Below are positions 1-7,102 of a DNA stretch of 9,344 nucleotides, one piece after another. Origin of the DNA: an uncultured Rhizobiaceae group bacterium (GTDB lineage: Bacteria; Pseudomonadota; Alphaproteobacteria; Rhizobiales; Rhizobiaceae); contig CALAIO010000377.1 in the NCBI GenBank assembly GCA_937923355.1, forward strand, positions 1 to 9,344, written 5' to 3'. Below the pieces are notes generated by a model. It saw only the letters and a program-made list of their open reading frames with translations, made no database searches and was not told the DNA's origin. Position 1 is the first letter of the stretch, and each line of letters opens with the position of its first letter. The translations under genes were made by a program, and so were the position numbers.

Positions 1-852
1 CGCAGGGCCATCTTCTGGCTTGAATTCAGAAACCAGTTCAAAAGCAGCATCCGTATCATTGATATTATTATAGGAGAGCTGCTTGCCTTGAAGTTGTGTA
101 GCCGTGGCAACGCCTTTTCGAGTGTCGCCTGTTTTATAAAAGCCCGCTTGTTGGTGAGGGTTTTCACCATAGCGCATTTCTGCGGCGAGCGTACCTGCCA
201 CACTTCTGTGCAGAGGCATGTTTGATCCTACTTCATTAGCAAACCAGTTTGAGATTGCCGTGTCATAACTGGCTGTGCGGGCGAAGGCCTTGTGTGCCAG
301 ACGTTTCCGCAATTCCAGTGTTGTTTTATTGTTATGCGTGTCGAGTTGCTCAAGCACTTCTGCATAATCGGCAGGGTCAGTGATGATGTTTACAAAGCCA
401 TGGTTCTTCGCCGCAGCGCGGATCATAGCTGGTCCACCAATATCGATGTTCTCAACGCTAGTATCGTAATCAGCACCTTTTGCGATGGTTTCTTCAAACG
501 GATAGAGATTGATAACGGCCATATCAATCGGGCTTATGTTTTGTTCGCTCATTGCCTGTTGGTGGCTCTCATCTGTGCGCACAGCCAGTAGACCACCATG
601 AACCGATGGGTGAAGTGTCTTCACGCGGCCATCCATGATTTCCGGAAAGTTGGTGATCGATGATACATCATCAACCGGAATGCCTGCATCTGCGATTGCT
701 TTCGATGTGCCGCCGGTTGAAAGCAGTTTAATGCCCTTGTCCGAAAGTGCTTTTGCAAGTTCAAGTATGCCTGTTTTGTCGGAGACTGAAAGAAGTGCTG
801 TTTTCACTTCTGAGAGATCAGGAATAACGTGTTGTTTAGCAATCGGTGACAT
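1..852 (-). CDS. purH: Bifunctional purine biosynthesis protein PurH (N-terminal 284 residues, cut by window edge)
   Basis: PurH carries out the last two steps of IMP synthesis: AICAR formyltransferase and IMP cyclohydrolase, in the cytoplasm. The visible 284 residues are about half of the usual length near 530; the frame stays open to base 1. The N-terminal MGS-like cyclohydrolase domain (about residues 17-165) shows [12 protein letters not shown] (22-33), [11 protein letters not shown] (43-53), [16 protein letters not shown] (75-90) and INLYPFEET (114-122), followed by [17 protein letters not shown] (135-151). The formyltransferase domain has begun, with RYGENPHQQ at 227-235. The ATG at 852 is preceded by a weak purine stretch (AAGAAAG) and the N-terminus [20 protein letters not shown] fits the family. 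It starts 39 bases after the heparinase-like gene with no terminator between, so it is probably the distal gene of the htpX-rsmB operon. Identification is secure. Confidence 0.96.
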   Translation of the reverse strand, partial: MSPIAKQHVIPDLSEVKTALLSVSDKTGILELAKALSDKGIKLLSTGGTSKAIADAGIPVDDVSSITNFPEIMDGRVKTLHPSVHGGLLAVRTDESHQQAMSEQNISPIDMAVINLYPFEETIAKGADYDTSVENIDIGGPAMIRAAAKNHGFVNIITDPADYAEVLEQLDTHNNKTTLELRKRLAHKAFARTASYDTAISNWFANEVGSNMPLHRSVAGTLAAEMRYGENPHQQAGFYKTGDTRKGVATATQLQGKQLSYNNINDTDAAFELVSEFKPEDGPA

Positions 853-891
853 GACGTTGCAGCTTTCTTATTTTAATTCTTAGTTGGGGTA

Positions 892-2604
892 TTACGAAGT
901 TTGTTTAGCCTGAATTTTTTGTAAAGCCCAGTTTATTTCCGGGTTATCATAAGCTTTTGCGTGGATGACCATCTGCCAGGTTGGTTTTGGTGCTGGCAGG
1001 CTTGCAAAGAAAATGCTTTCTGCAAGTTCAAGCTGAAAACCCGGACAGTCAAATCGCCATTGCTCACCTTCGCGGGTTTCAAGCAGGCATGTTTCACCGC
1101 TTGCTGAAAGTGATGCCTTGATATCGGGATGTAGATGGAAGCGAAGTGCGACCTTATCTTTTGTCGTATAGCGCATGTCGCTTTTGTTTGGTCCGCTAAA
1201 CCATTCCTGTCCAAATAGTCTATCACCATTGCTATCAAGTGTAAGCGATCTTTGATGGCGAATGCCAAACTCTTTTACATAGCCACTGTGGGCCGCGGTT
1301 ATGGTCGTTGAAGTGGATGTATCTTCTCTTGAATATTCAAGGTTCAAATTGCGTGAGAAAACTTGCCCGCCGATTGCACGTCCAGCCGTTCCGGGATTTT
1401 CAAACCGGATCGTTGAAACATCATTGAGTGTAACTGTAGAATGTGCATTCGTTGTACGCCAGACTTGCGATGTGGTTTCATCATAAATCTTTGGCTTTCC
1501 GCAATTTACAATCAAACAGGATAAGCCACTTGAAAATTCAAAAGATAGCGCGCCGCCATGTGCTTCCTGTGATAGCTCCCCTTTTGGCGGCTCTCCAGTG
1601 TCGACAACTAGAAGACCATTACCCATGCTTGCACGTTGATAGCCTGAATGAACGGCATCTTTTACAGGCTCGCCCATGCTTTCGTCATATCGCAACAGAG
1701 TTGTTACAAGCGCTTTTTCGGTAACCCCAACGCCATTAAATCTTGCGATACTACCATCACCATGACGGAAAAACTTTAAAGCAGGTAACAATCGTTCAAT
1801 TGCGGTGATGAGTTCTTTGGGCGGGGCGGTCTCAATGGCTGCAAACCCTTCTTTCAAAGGTAATAGCAATGCGAGCACTTTTGATATGACAGCAGGATTT
1901 CGCGAGATGTGTCCACCATCCGCAAGGATTTGCATATTAAGCGCTTGTGCAAGTCGGTCTCTATGCAAATTTAGTGAGCTGGAATTTCCACTAAAGCAGA
2001 TTGATGCGTAGGTGAGGGCAATGTGTCCGTATAAAGCAGGCATGCCTTCAGGTGCATTAGCGATAAGGCGGCGTAATATCTTTACATGCTTGCCAAGCGA
2101 GCGCATCAATTGATGATGAAATTCGTGGTCAGGTTTGCTCAAAATTACAATTGAATGACAAAGTAACGAAATCAGACGTTTGGAAGCTATTTCAATATCC
2201 CAAGCATATTTCGATGTCTGATCTGGCTTAAGTTCAATCCAATCCCTGACCAACGAACGGGCATAGCTGTCAGAAAGCGTGTCTTTGTTTGCAGAAAAAT
2301 GACGTAACCACGTAAAGCTATGTAGTTCTTTCTCCCAGTCATCATTATTAGGCGCAATAGAAAAAGGTGTCTGGCCATTTGAGTTTATGACAGTATTGCC
2401 CAAGGCAAAATGACCGTTATAAAATTCCTGCGCAATCAAGGGGTCTGCCGTATGCAAATCATGCGGTTCAATAACAAGGCGTTGTGGGACAAGGGATGTA
2501 AATCCGGACATGAAAGTAAGGCCGGAATATAGTCTGCCTTTGATACGCCTGTAGGTTCTGCCAACAGACAGTTTCAAGGCTCTGAATTTGTCAAATATAC
2601 TCAT
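892..2604 (-). CDS. Heparinase II/III-like family protein
   Basis: A 570-residue protein with the two-part layout of the heparinase II/III family: a helical N-terminal half (about 90-310) and a beta-sandwich C-terminal half (about 325-560). Family-style motifs are WDIEIASKRLISLL (135-148), ADGGHISRNP (228-237), HGDGSIARFNG (281-291), EAHGGALSFEFSSG (347-360) and TNAHSTVTLNDVS (385-397). True family members are polysaccharide lyases, but this purH-linked branch of Hyphomicrobiales has, to my knowledge, no proven substrate. No clear signal peptide is visible; the N-terminus MSIFDKFRALKLSVGRTYRR is basic and not lipoprotein-like. I chose the ATG at 2604 because a GGTGGG lies 10 bases upstream. 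A TTG at 2622 would add six residues but has no ribosome binding site. It lies 68 bases after rsmB and 39 before purH, presumably co-transcribed. Confidence 0.87.
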   Translation of the reverse strand: MSIFDKFRALKLSVGRTYRRIKGRLYSGLTFMSGFTSLVPQRLVIEPHDLHTADPLIAQEFYNGHFALGNTVINSNGQTPFSIAPNNDDWEKELHSFTWLRHFSANKDTLSDSYARSLVRDWIELKPDQTSKYAWDIEIASKRLISLLCHSIVILSKPDHEFHHQLMRSLGKHVKILRRLIANAPEGMPALYGHIALTYASICFSGNSSSLNLHRDRLAQALNMQILADGGHISRNPAVISKVLALLLPLKEGFAAIETAPPKELITAIERLLPALKFFRHGDGSIARFNGVGVTEKALVTTLLRYDESMGEPVKDAVHSGYQRASMGNGLLVVDTGEPPKGELSQEAHGGALSFEFSSGLSCLIVNCGKPKIYDETTSQVWRTTNAHSTVTLNDVSTIRFENPGTAGRAIGGQVFSRNLNLEYSREDTSTSTTITAAHSGYVKEFGIRHQRSLTLDSNGDRLFGQEWFSGPNKSDMRYTTKDKVALRFHLHPDIKASLSASGETCLLETREGEQWRFDCPGFQLELAESIFFASLPAPKPTWQMVIHAKAYDNPEINWALQKIQAKQTS

Positions 2605-2672
2605 TAAAAATAGACCCACCAATTTGATAATCGTATGCGATTTTTAAATTGATTGGTAGCCTTGGTGCGTAA

Positions 2673-3992
2673 TTATTGCTTGATAAACCTGCATGCAAAA
2701 AATCCGTCCAAGCCGCTATAAGTTTCATGTTCTTTGTGAGCCAGATGAAAGGGGAGGGTACGTAAGGCGCCTTGTCCATTTATGCAATCTTCCAGGCCGT
2801 TTATTTCATCGGGTTTAATTGGGTCAAGCTTAATATCCTCAAACTGCTTTGAGATTTTTGAAAGCAGGTCTTCGCCTTCTTCTTTCAACATAGAACAATT
2901 TGAAAAAACAAATGTACCGCCAGGTTTGAGGAAGTTTTTTGCTTTTTCCAGCAGTTGATATTGCAGTTTTGCAAGGGCTGTAATTTCTTCCGGACTTTTT
3001 GTCCATAAAACATCCGGGTGTCTTCTGATTGTGCCTGTTGAAGAACAAGGTGCATCCAGCAGGATTGCATCAAACATTTCTTCTGGTTCAAACTCAAGAA
3101 TATCAGCTTCTACCAAAGTCGCCTTGAGATTCAGGCGATCCAGATTTTGTTGTAGTCGGCTAAGCCTTGGTTTGGAAATATCAACGGCAGTGACGTCATA
3201 TCCTTTTTGAACCAATTGTGCCGTTTTGCCACCAGGCGCTGCGCAAAGTTCCAGAACGCTTGCGCCTTTATTTGCTTTTATAAGATGCGCTGGCAATGCT
3301 GCTGCTGCATCTTGCACCCACCACTCGCCGTTTTCATAGCCTTCAAGTTCTGCAACCGAAGTTGTATTGGTGAGGCGCACCGAACCGGTTGGTAAAACAA
3401 AGCCACCCAGTTTATCAGCCCAGTCTTGGGGAGCCTCTTTAACTGTTAAATCGACCATGGGTTCAAGCGCGATGAAGCTTGATATTTTTATGGCCTTTTC
3501 TTTTCCGTAGTCTTTTCGAAGCGCCTTTTCCATCCACTTTGGCAAGAGTGATGTTTGCTCTGTCTTTGAAAGTAGGTCTTCCTTTTCACGTACAATGCGT
3601 CTTAGAACCGCGTTCGACATGCCGCGAAATCTTGACGTGCGTTCATCTTTACCAATAGCGGTGACACCTAAATCAACTGCTGCACTGTCTGGGGCGTCCA
3701 GAAACAAAATTTGAGTGGCTGCAACGTGCAAGGAATGTATTAAAAACCTGGCTCTTTTGGGCGGCGGTCTTTGCATGACGCGTTTTAGAACTGCTTCGAT
3801 CTGATTGTGTTTTCGAACTGCTGTTATCGCGATTGCTCGCGCCAGCCCCTGGTCTCTTGCTTCCAGTTTTAAAAACCGATCCAGCCCATGTTGGCGGTCA
3901 CAGAGTGCATCCAGATTGCGGCCATCGTCCATTACGCGGGTAAGCAATAAGGTTGCTACCAGCCGTGTTTCCAGTCCGGGTTTTTGTTTCAT
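2673..3992 (-). CDS. rsmB: 16S rRNA m5C967 methyltransferase RsmB
   Basis: RsmB methylates a cytosine of 16S rRNA (C967 in E. coli numbering) with S-adenosylmethionine. The 439-residue product has an N-terminal NusB-like RNA-binding domain (about 1-140, including LLLTRVMDDGRNLDALC and FRGMSNAVLRRI) and a C-terminal Rossmann methyltransferase domain. SAM motif I is LELCAAPGGKTAQL (247-260), the acidic residue after strand 2 is D271, motif IV is DAPCSSTGTIRRHPD (313-327) with Cys316, and motif VI is SNCSMLKEEGE (364-374) with Cys366; the two cysteines are the catalytic pair of this family. The open frame continues 124 codons upstream into htpX in another frame, but the ATG at 3992 gives the normal RsmB length and lies only 7 bases after the htpX stop, which points to translational coupling. 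Its own Shine-Dalgarno sequence is weak (TGAGAA). Confidence 0.95.
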   Translation of the reverse strand: MKQKPGLETRLVATLLLTRVMDDGRNLDALCDRQHGLDRFLKLEARDQGLARAIAITAVRKHNQIEAVLKRVMQRPPPKRARFLIHSLHVAATQILFLDAPDSAAVDLGVTAIGKDERTSRFRGMSNAVLRRIVREKEDLLSKTEQTSLLPKWMEKALRKDYGKEKAIKISSFIALEPMVDLTVKEAPQDWADKLGGFVLPTGSVRLTNTTSVAELEGYENGEWWVQDAAAALPAHLIKANKGASVLELCAAPGGKTAQLVQKGYDVTAVDISKPRLSRLQQNLDRLNLKATLVEADILEFEPEEMFDAILLDAPCSSTGTIRRHPDVLWTKSPEEITALAKLQYQLLEKAKNFLKPGGTFVFSNCSMLKEEGEDLLSKISKQFEDIKLDPIKPDEINGLEDCINGQGALRTLPFHLAHKEHETYSGLDGFFACRFIKQ

Positions 3993-3999
3993 ATTGTTC

Positions 4000-4899
4000 T
4001 CAGTGAGATCTGCCCCAAGGTTGCGGTGTGTCGTCTTGAGAAGCGTTATCTTCCATCGACCACTCACTGGCAAGCGCTTGAAGAGCATTAATTCTGTTTT
4101 GTGTATCAGGGTGTGTTGAGAACAGGTTGTCTCGTTTATATTGTCCCAAAGGATTGATAATGAACATATGCGCTGTTGAAGGGTTTCGTTCAGCAGCCTC
4201 ATTAGGAATGCGAGCTGTGCCCATGGCAATTTTTTCAAGTGCGCTTGCAAGCCAAATCGGATTACCACAAATTTCAGCACCGCGTTTGTCTGCTGCATAT
4301 TCGCGGGTTCTGCTGATTGCCATTTGAATAAGACCTGCTGCAAAGGGTGCAACAAACATGGCAACGATAGAGCCTATAATGCCAATGCCTCCACGGTCAC
4401 GACTGCCGCCAAAGAACATGGCAAAGTTTGCGATCATGGAGATTGCACCTGCGAAAGTTGCTGTTACCGTCATAATCAGCGTGTCACGGTTTTGGATGTG
4501 TGCAAGTTCGTGCGCCATCACGCCCGCGACTTCTTCCATAGTCAAGGTTTCCAAAAGCCCGGTACTTGCTGCAACTGCTGCGTTTTCTGGATTTCGTCCA
4601 GTAGCAAAGGCATTGGGCTGTGGTGAATTAATAATATAAACGTCCGGCATAGGAAGGTCTGCGGCCTCTGCCAATCTTCTGTTTAATTCATAAAATTCTG
4701 GCGCGCTGTTTTCGTCTACCTGTTGCGCATTGTGCATTCTCAGAACCATCTTGTGAGAGTTCCAATAGCTGAAGAAATTCATGGCAATCGCTATAACAAA
4801 GGCGATCATCATGCCGCTCTGTCCGCCAATCATTAGACCTAGTCCCATGAAGAGTGCGGTCATAAAAGCCAAGAGTGTTGCTGTTTTGATAATATTCAT
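4000..4899 (-). CDS. htpX: Membrane zinc metalloprotease HtpX
   Basis: HtpX is an M48-family inner-membrane protease that degrades misfolded membrane proteins, with its active site facing the cytoplasm. The 299-residue product has two N-terminal membrane segments (about 5-24 and 28-46), the zinc motif HELAH (130-134, in [11 protein letters not shown]), the third ligand Glu200 in SRTREYAAD, and two more hydrophobic stretches (about 141-165 and 171-196). [15 protein letters not shown] (91-105) and [10 protein letters not shown] (261-270) are typical HtpX blocks. The C-terminal tail after 280 is short, acidic and glutamine-rich. The ATG at 4899 is preceded by GGAAAA at a good distance. It is the first gene of the leftward cluster, with rsmB 7 bases behind it. 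It is divergent from the DUF1674 gene, with 79 bases between the two start codons. In several bacteria htpX responds to heat or envelope stress; no clear heat-shock promoter is visible here. Confidence 0.96.
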   Translation of the reverse strand: MNIIKTATLLAFMTALFMGLGLMIGGQSGMMIAFVIAIAMNFFSYWNSHKMVLRMHNAQQVDENSAPEFYELNRRLAEAADLPMPDVYIINSPQPNAFATGRNPENAAVAASTGLLETLTMEEVAGVMAHELAHIQNRDTLIMTVTATFAGAISMIANFAMFFGGSRDRGGIGIIGSIVAMFVAPFAAGLIQMAISRTREYAADKRGAEICGNPIWLASALEKIAMGTARIPNEAAERNPSTAHMFIINPLGQYKRDNLFSTHPDTQNRINALQALASEWSMEDNASQDDTPQPWGRSH

Positions 4900-4911
4900 A
4901 TCATTTTCCAG

Positions 4912-4941
4912 TTGTTTTCATACTATTTACTCACATATAGG
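4912..4941 (+). promoter_or_regulatory. Weak candidate promoter for the DUF1674 gene
   Basis: TTGTTT (4912-4917) and TATAGG (4936-4941) are separated by 18 bases, which would place transcription start near 4948, about 30 bases before the DUF1674 start codon. Both hexamers match the housekeeping consensus only partly, and the short divergent gap (4900-4978) must also hold the htpX promoter, which I could not place. This is a guess from spacing alone. Confidence 0.22.
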
Positions 4942-4978
4942 TTCTATGGAGACAAGCTAAAAGGCGTACCATAAAAAA

Positions 4979-5176
4979 ATGGCTGCAAACGATAATAACC
5001 CTGATATTCCCGAAGCTGCAAAGCGCGCACTAGCAGAAGCTGCCGAGCGTCGCGAAAAAGAAAAAGCAGAAGCAAAAAACGCAAAGCCTGCGCCAAAGGA
5101 AATATTGGGCCGTGACGGCCCTGATCCTGTTCGGTTTGGCGATTGGGAAAAAGACGGCATTATCAGTGATTTTTAG
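4979..5176 (+). CDS. DUF1674 protein, SDHAF4-like succinate dehydrogenase assembly factor
   Basis: A 65-residue soluble protein. The first 40 residues are Ala/Glu/Lys-rich and probably form a flexible helix (AAKRALAEAAERREKEKAEA). The C-terminus EILGRDGPDPVRFGDWEKDG followed by IISDF is the DUF1674 signature, shared with mitochondrial SDHAF4 (Sdh8), which binds the flavinated SdhA subunit and helps assemble succinate dehydrogenase. That role in bacteria is inference from the homology. The ATG at 4979 is the only usable start: an ATG at 4946 runs into a stop after four codons. The nearest purine-rich site (AAAAGG, 4959-4964) is 14 bases upstream, a long spacing. The gene is divergent from htpX, an arrangement I recall from many Hyphomicrobiales genomes. 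No intrinsic terminator is evident behind it. Confidence 0.9.
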   Translation: MAANDNNPDIPEAAKRALAEAAERREKEKAEAKNAKPAPKEILGRDGPDPVRFGDWEKDGIISDF

Positions 5177-5337
5177 AAGCTTACCTGTTTCAAAATATTA
5201 CAGCAGATTTTTTGATTAGCCGCTTTAATTTTAAAAACATTGCATCAAACTGATATTTCATGCTGCTTTCTTATTGATTTATGAACCTCTTGGTTCAAAT
5301 CTGAGCAGTGCGTTTAAGTTTTTGTTTACCAATAAAT

Positions 5338-5366
5338 CTCGAAAAAACTATTAGTTTCAGTATATC
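5338..5366 (+). promoter_or_regulatory. Candidate promoter of the TadG-like gene
   Basis: CTCGAA (5338-5343) and TATATC (5361-5366) are 17 bases apart, giving a predicted start near 5373 and a leader of about 83 bases. The spacer contains a 13-base palindrome AAACTATTAGTTT (5345-5357) that could be an operator. A similar CTCGAAAAA...TATATC arrangement precedes the small RNA at 6941-6970. CTCGAA is one base from the heat-shock-type CTTGAA element, but sigma factor assignment is a guess. Confidence 0.35.
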
Positions 5367-5425
5367 TGGTAGTTGCTACCTAGTTTTTACGTAGCTGTTC
5401 ATCAAACTGGCCTGTGAATTGCATC

Positions 5426-5450
5426 TCTCCGTGTAACAAACGCATGGAGA
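5426..5450 (+). promoter_or_regulatory. Hairpin sequestering the ribosome binding site of the TadG-like gene
   Basis: TCTCCGTG (5426-5433) pairs with CATGGAGA (5443-5450) over eight base pairs, one of them G-U, with a nine-base loop. The 3' arm contains the GGAG (5446-5449) that lies six bases before the ATG at 5456. If it forms in the mRNA, ribosome access would be reduced, as in an RNA thermometer or an RNA-controlled leader. The pairing is seen directly; the regulatory role is inference. Confidence 0.5.
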
Positions 5451-5455
5451 TAAAC

Positions 5456-6844
5456 ATGAAACTCGTATCTGATCTTTACAATAAAGCCGCTTCTTTCAAA
5501 AAAGATGAAAATGGTTCAATTCTTCCGCTTACGGCAGTCTTGCTGACAACGCTCGCCTTGGCTGGTGGTGCTGCAGTTGATTATTCGCGCTATTCAAGCG
5601 CAAAAAATGTGATGAATACAGCTCTTGATGCTGCCATTCTTGATGCTGGCGTCAGACTTGGTTCAGGACAGCCTATTGACCAAAAGTTTGAAGATGATTT
5701 CAACGCATTTTTCAATGCGAATATTGCTGGCCGTGGTGGCTTTACAGATAATTATGAAATTGTAAGTTTCACTGCTGATGCCGTTACAGGAAAAGTTTCT
5801 GCAACTGCTGCTGCAAGCGTTGATACAACCTTAATGCGTATTGGCGGTCTTGATGAAATGAACATTTCTACTGTCAGCACTGGTGTATTCGAGCAAAATG
5901 ATACCGAAGTAACCATAATGCTGGATGTTACAGGCTCTATGGCAGGCTCTAAAATTAGAGCATTGCGTTCGGCCGCAACCGAAGCGGTGGATATTTTGTT
6001 GCCACAAGGCAGAAATACTCGCAGCACACGTGTAGGGCTTGTACCTTATGCTTCTTCAATCAATGTTGGTTTTTCAAGAGCACGAGCTGTGACTGCTGGA
6101 AATACTCGCCAACAATTGGCTTCTACTGGTGCCTTTGTGACCCCTAGCAATAATATTCGTACGCGTGATTGCGTAACAGGTCGTGGTGGTCGTGATGCTG
6201 CAACTGACACATTTTATACTGAAAATGCTCCTCTTGGTTCTGACAGAAGAACTGTTAATAGAAATCTTGCATCAGTATTTAGATGCCCTAGCCAAGAAAT
6301 CCGCCCTTTGACGAATAATGTTAATCAACTGCGCAGAGATATCAGGGATATCAAAGCTGAAGGTGGTACTGCAGGTCACTTGGGTGTTGCTTGGAGCTAT
6401 TACATGCTGTCAGAAAACTGGGCACCCCTATGGCCTGCACAAAGCAAACCTGAGCCTAAAAGCGGTAATGTAAATAAGGTTGCTATTTTGATGACGGATG
6501 GTGATTTTAACACAGCTTATGAAGGTGTCACTGGTGAATTCACCCCAGGTCAAACATTAGGCCCATTTGGTAACGCTCAATCAGTTCAAAAATCTAATCA
6601 GGTTGCAGCAGATTTATGTGAAAACATGAAAAACGATGGCATTACGATTTATTCTATCGGTTTTGATCTTGATGGTATTGAAAATGCTACAGCAAGAAAC
6701 AGAGCGACTAACCTACTTGATAATTGTGCGACAGATGATACTGGCAATCAGGTATTTTTCTATCAAGCTGATAATGAGCAAGAACTTCGTGAAGCTTTTC
6801 GTGAGATTGCCCGCAATATTTCAAGCCTGCGTCTTACTCAGTAA
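5456..6844 (+). CDS. TadG-like protein with N-terminal membrane anchor and vWA domain
   Basis: The 462-residue product has an N-terminal cytoplasmic stub, a TadE/TadG-type hydrophobic segment (about 21-43, NGSILPLTAVLLTTLALAGG) followed by AAVDYSRYSSAKNVMNTALDA (39-59, quoted as a motif region), then a secreted or periplasmic part. A von Willebrand A domain starts at about 150: MIDAS residues Asp157, Thr159 and Ser161 in MLDVTGSMAGSK, a later Thr305 in EGGTAGH, and Asp348 in LMTDGD. Four cysteines (239, 277, 388, 424) could form disulfides. TadG proteins belong to Flp pilus systems, but no other tad gene is present, so this is one of the orphan copies common in Hyphomicrobiales; substrate or partner unknown. 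I chose ATG 5456 because GGAG lies six bases upstream; a GTG at 5414 and an ATG at 5444 are in frame but lack ribosome sites. A hairpin terminator follows. Confidence 0.85.
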   Translation: MKLVSDLYNKAASFKKDENGSILPLTAVLLTTLALAGGAAVDYSRYSSAKNVMNTALDAAILDAGVRLGSGQPIDQKFEDDFNAFFNANIAGRGGFTDNYEIVSFTADAVTGKVSATAAASVDTTLMRIGGLDEMNISTVSTGVFEQNDTEVTIMLDVTGSMAGSKIRALRSAATEAVDILLPQGRNTRSTRVGLVPYASSINVGFSRARAVTAGNTRQQLASTGAFVTPSNNIRTRDCVTGRGGRDAATDTFYTENAPLGSDRRTVNRNLASVFRCPSQEIRPLTNNVNQLRRDIRDIKAEGGTAGHLGVAWSYYMLSENWAPLWPAQSKPEPKSGNVNKVAILMTDGDFNTAYEGVTGEFTPGQTLGPFGNAQSVQKSNQVAADLCENMKNDGITIYSIGFDLDGIENATARNRATNLLDNCATDDTGNQVFFYQADNEQELREAFREIARNISSLRLTQ

Positions 6845-6860
6845 GCTGAGAGATAATTAC

Positions 6861-6891
6861 TTATAAAGCGAGCCTAGGGTTCGCTTTATAA
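6861..6891 (+). terminator. Strong hairpin after the TadG-like gene
   Basis: TTATAAAGCGAGCC (6861-6874) pairs with GGTTCGCTTTATAA (6878-6891), 14 base pairs including one G-T, around the triplet TAG. It begins 16 bases after the stop codon of the TadG-like gene. The following bases AAATTATACG are not a proper T run, so it may terminate inefficiently or protect the 3' end of the mRNA. Confidence 0.6.
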
Positions 6892-6936
6892 AATTATACG
6901 AGCTATGCAAAAAACGCATATCTAATATGTAATTTT

Positions 6937-6970
6937 GGGACTCGAAAAATAAAATAAAAGTCCCTATATC
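6937..6970 (+). promoter_or_regulatory. Candidate promoter and operator of the small RNA
   Basis: CTCGAA (6941-6946) and TATATC (6965-6970) are 18 bases apart and would start transcription near 6977. An inverted repeat GGGACT (6937-6942) / AGTCCC (6959-6964) overlaps the first element and ends directly before the second, an arrangement expected for an operator. The element resembles the one before the TadG-like gene (5338-5366). The hexamers are non-standard and no start site is proven. Confidence 0.38.
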
Positions 6971-7016
6971 ATCGTCAACAACGTAAAAAACGTTGACACT
7001 TACTTTCAGAACCACT

Positions 7017-7102
7017 CCTCCTCCCAGGTTCTGAAAATCGGATTAGCTTCCTCCTCCATTTTAGCTAATCCCTAAATATGAAGCTCGTCAGATCCTCCTC
7101 CC
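7017..7102 (+). repeat. Three spaced CCTCCTCC motifs in hairpin loops
   Basis: The octamer CCTCCTCC occurs at 7017-7024, 7050-7057 and 7094-7101, at spacings of 33 and 44 bases. In copies 1 and 3 it is followed by C, in copy 2 by ATTTT. The flanking stems share no sequence with one another, so these are repeated loop motifs and not a tandem duplication or a CRISPR array. Confidence 0.85.

Larger units (their letters stand above)
5177..5455 (+). other. Non-coding leader region between DUF1674 gene and TadG-like gene
   Basis: These 279 AT-rich bases hold no convincing gene. Visible structures are a short hairpin TGAACC-TCTT-GGTTCA (5282-5297) without a T run, a promoter-like block (5338-5366), a small hairpin GGTAG-TTG-CTACC (5368-5380) followed by TAGTTTTTA, and a hairpin that covers the ribosome binding site of the next gene (5426-5450). 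The stretch 5177-5276 shows nothing I can interpret. Confidence 0.6.

Noticed and set aside
292..883. Plus-strand frames of 99 and 82 codons
   Set aside because: They lie opposite purH, which has a full set of conserved motifs; they show no family resemblance or ribosome sites.
2605..2622. TTG start for the heparinase-like protein
   Set aside because: No Shine-Dalgarno sequence is present before 2622; ATG 2604 is better placed.
3993..4364. N-terminal extension of rsmB to 563 residues
   Set aside because: The extra codons overlap htpX in another frame, are Cys/Gln/Leu-rich and do not resemble RsmB. ATG 3992 gives the family length.
4900..4978. Heat-shock-type promoter for htpX
   Set aside because: CTTG and CCTATAT occur on the minus strand but are only 11 bases apart, too close for a sigma-32-type promoter.
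5282..5297. Hairpin TGAACC-TCTT-GGTTCA as a terminator of the DUF1674 gene
   Set aside because: It lies more than 100 bases after the stop, is only six pairs long and has no T run.
5414..5455. GTG start for the TadG-like protein
   Set aside because: No ribosome binding site precedes 5414, and the extension would contain the hairpin. ATG 5456 has GGAG six bases upstream.
6993..7021. TTGACA at 6993-6998 as a -35 element
   Set aside because: At 16-18 bases downstream there is only the CCTCCTCC loop, no -10 sequence; the hexamer belongs to the small 5' hairpin.
7017..7102. CRISPR-like or satellite repeat
   Set aside because: Only eight bases are repeated, the spacing is unequal, and each repeat sits in the loop of its own hairpin.
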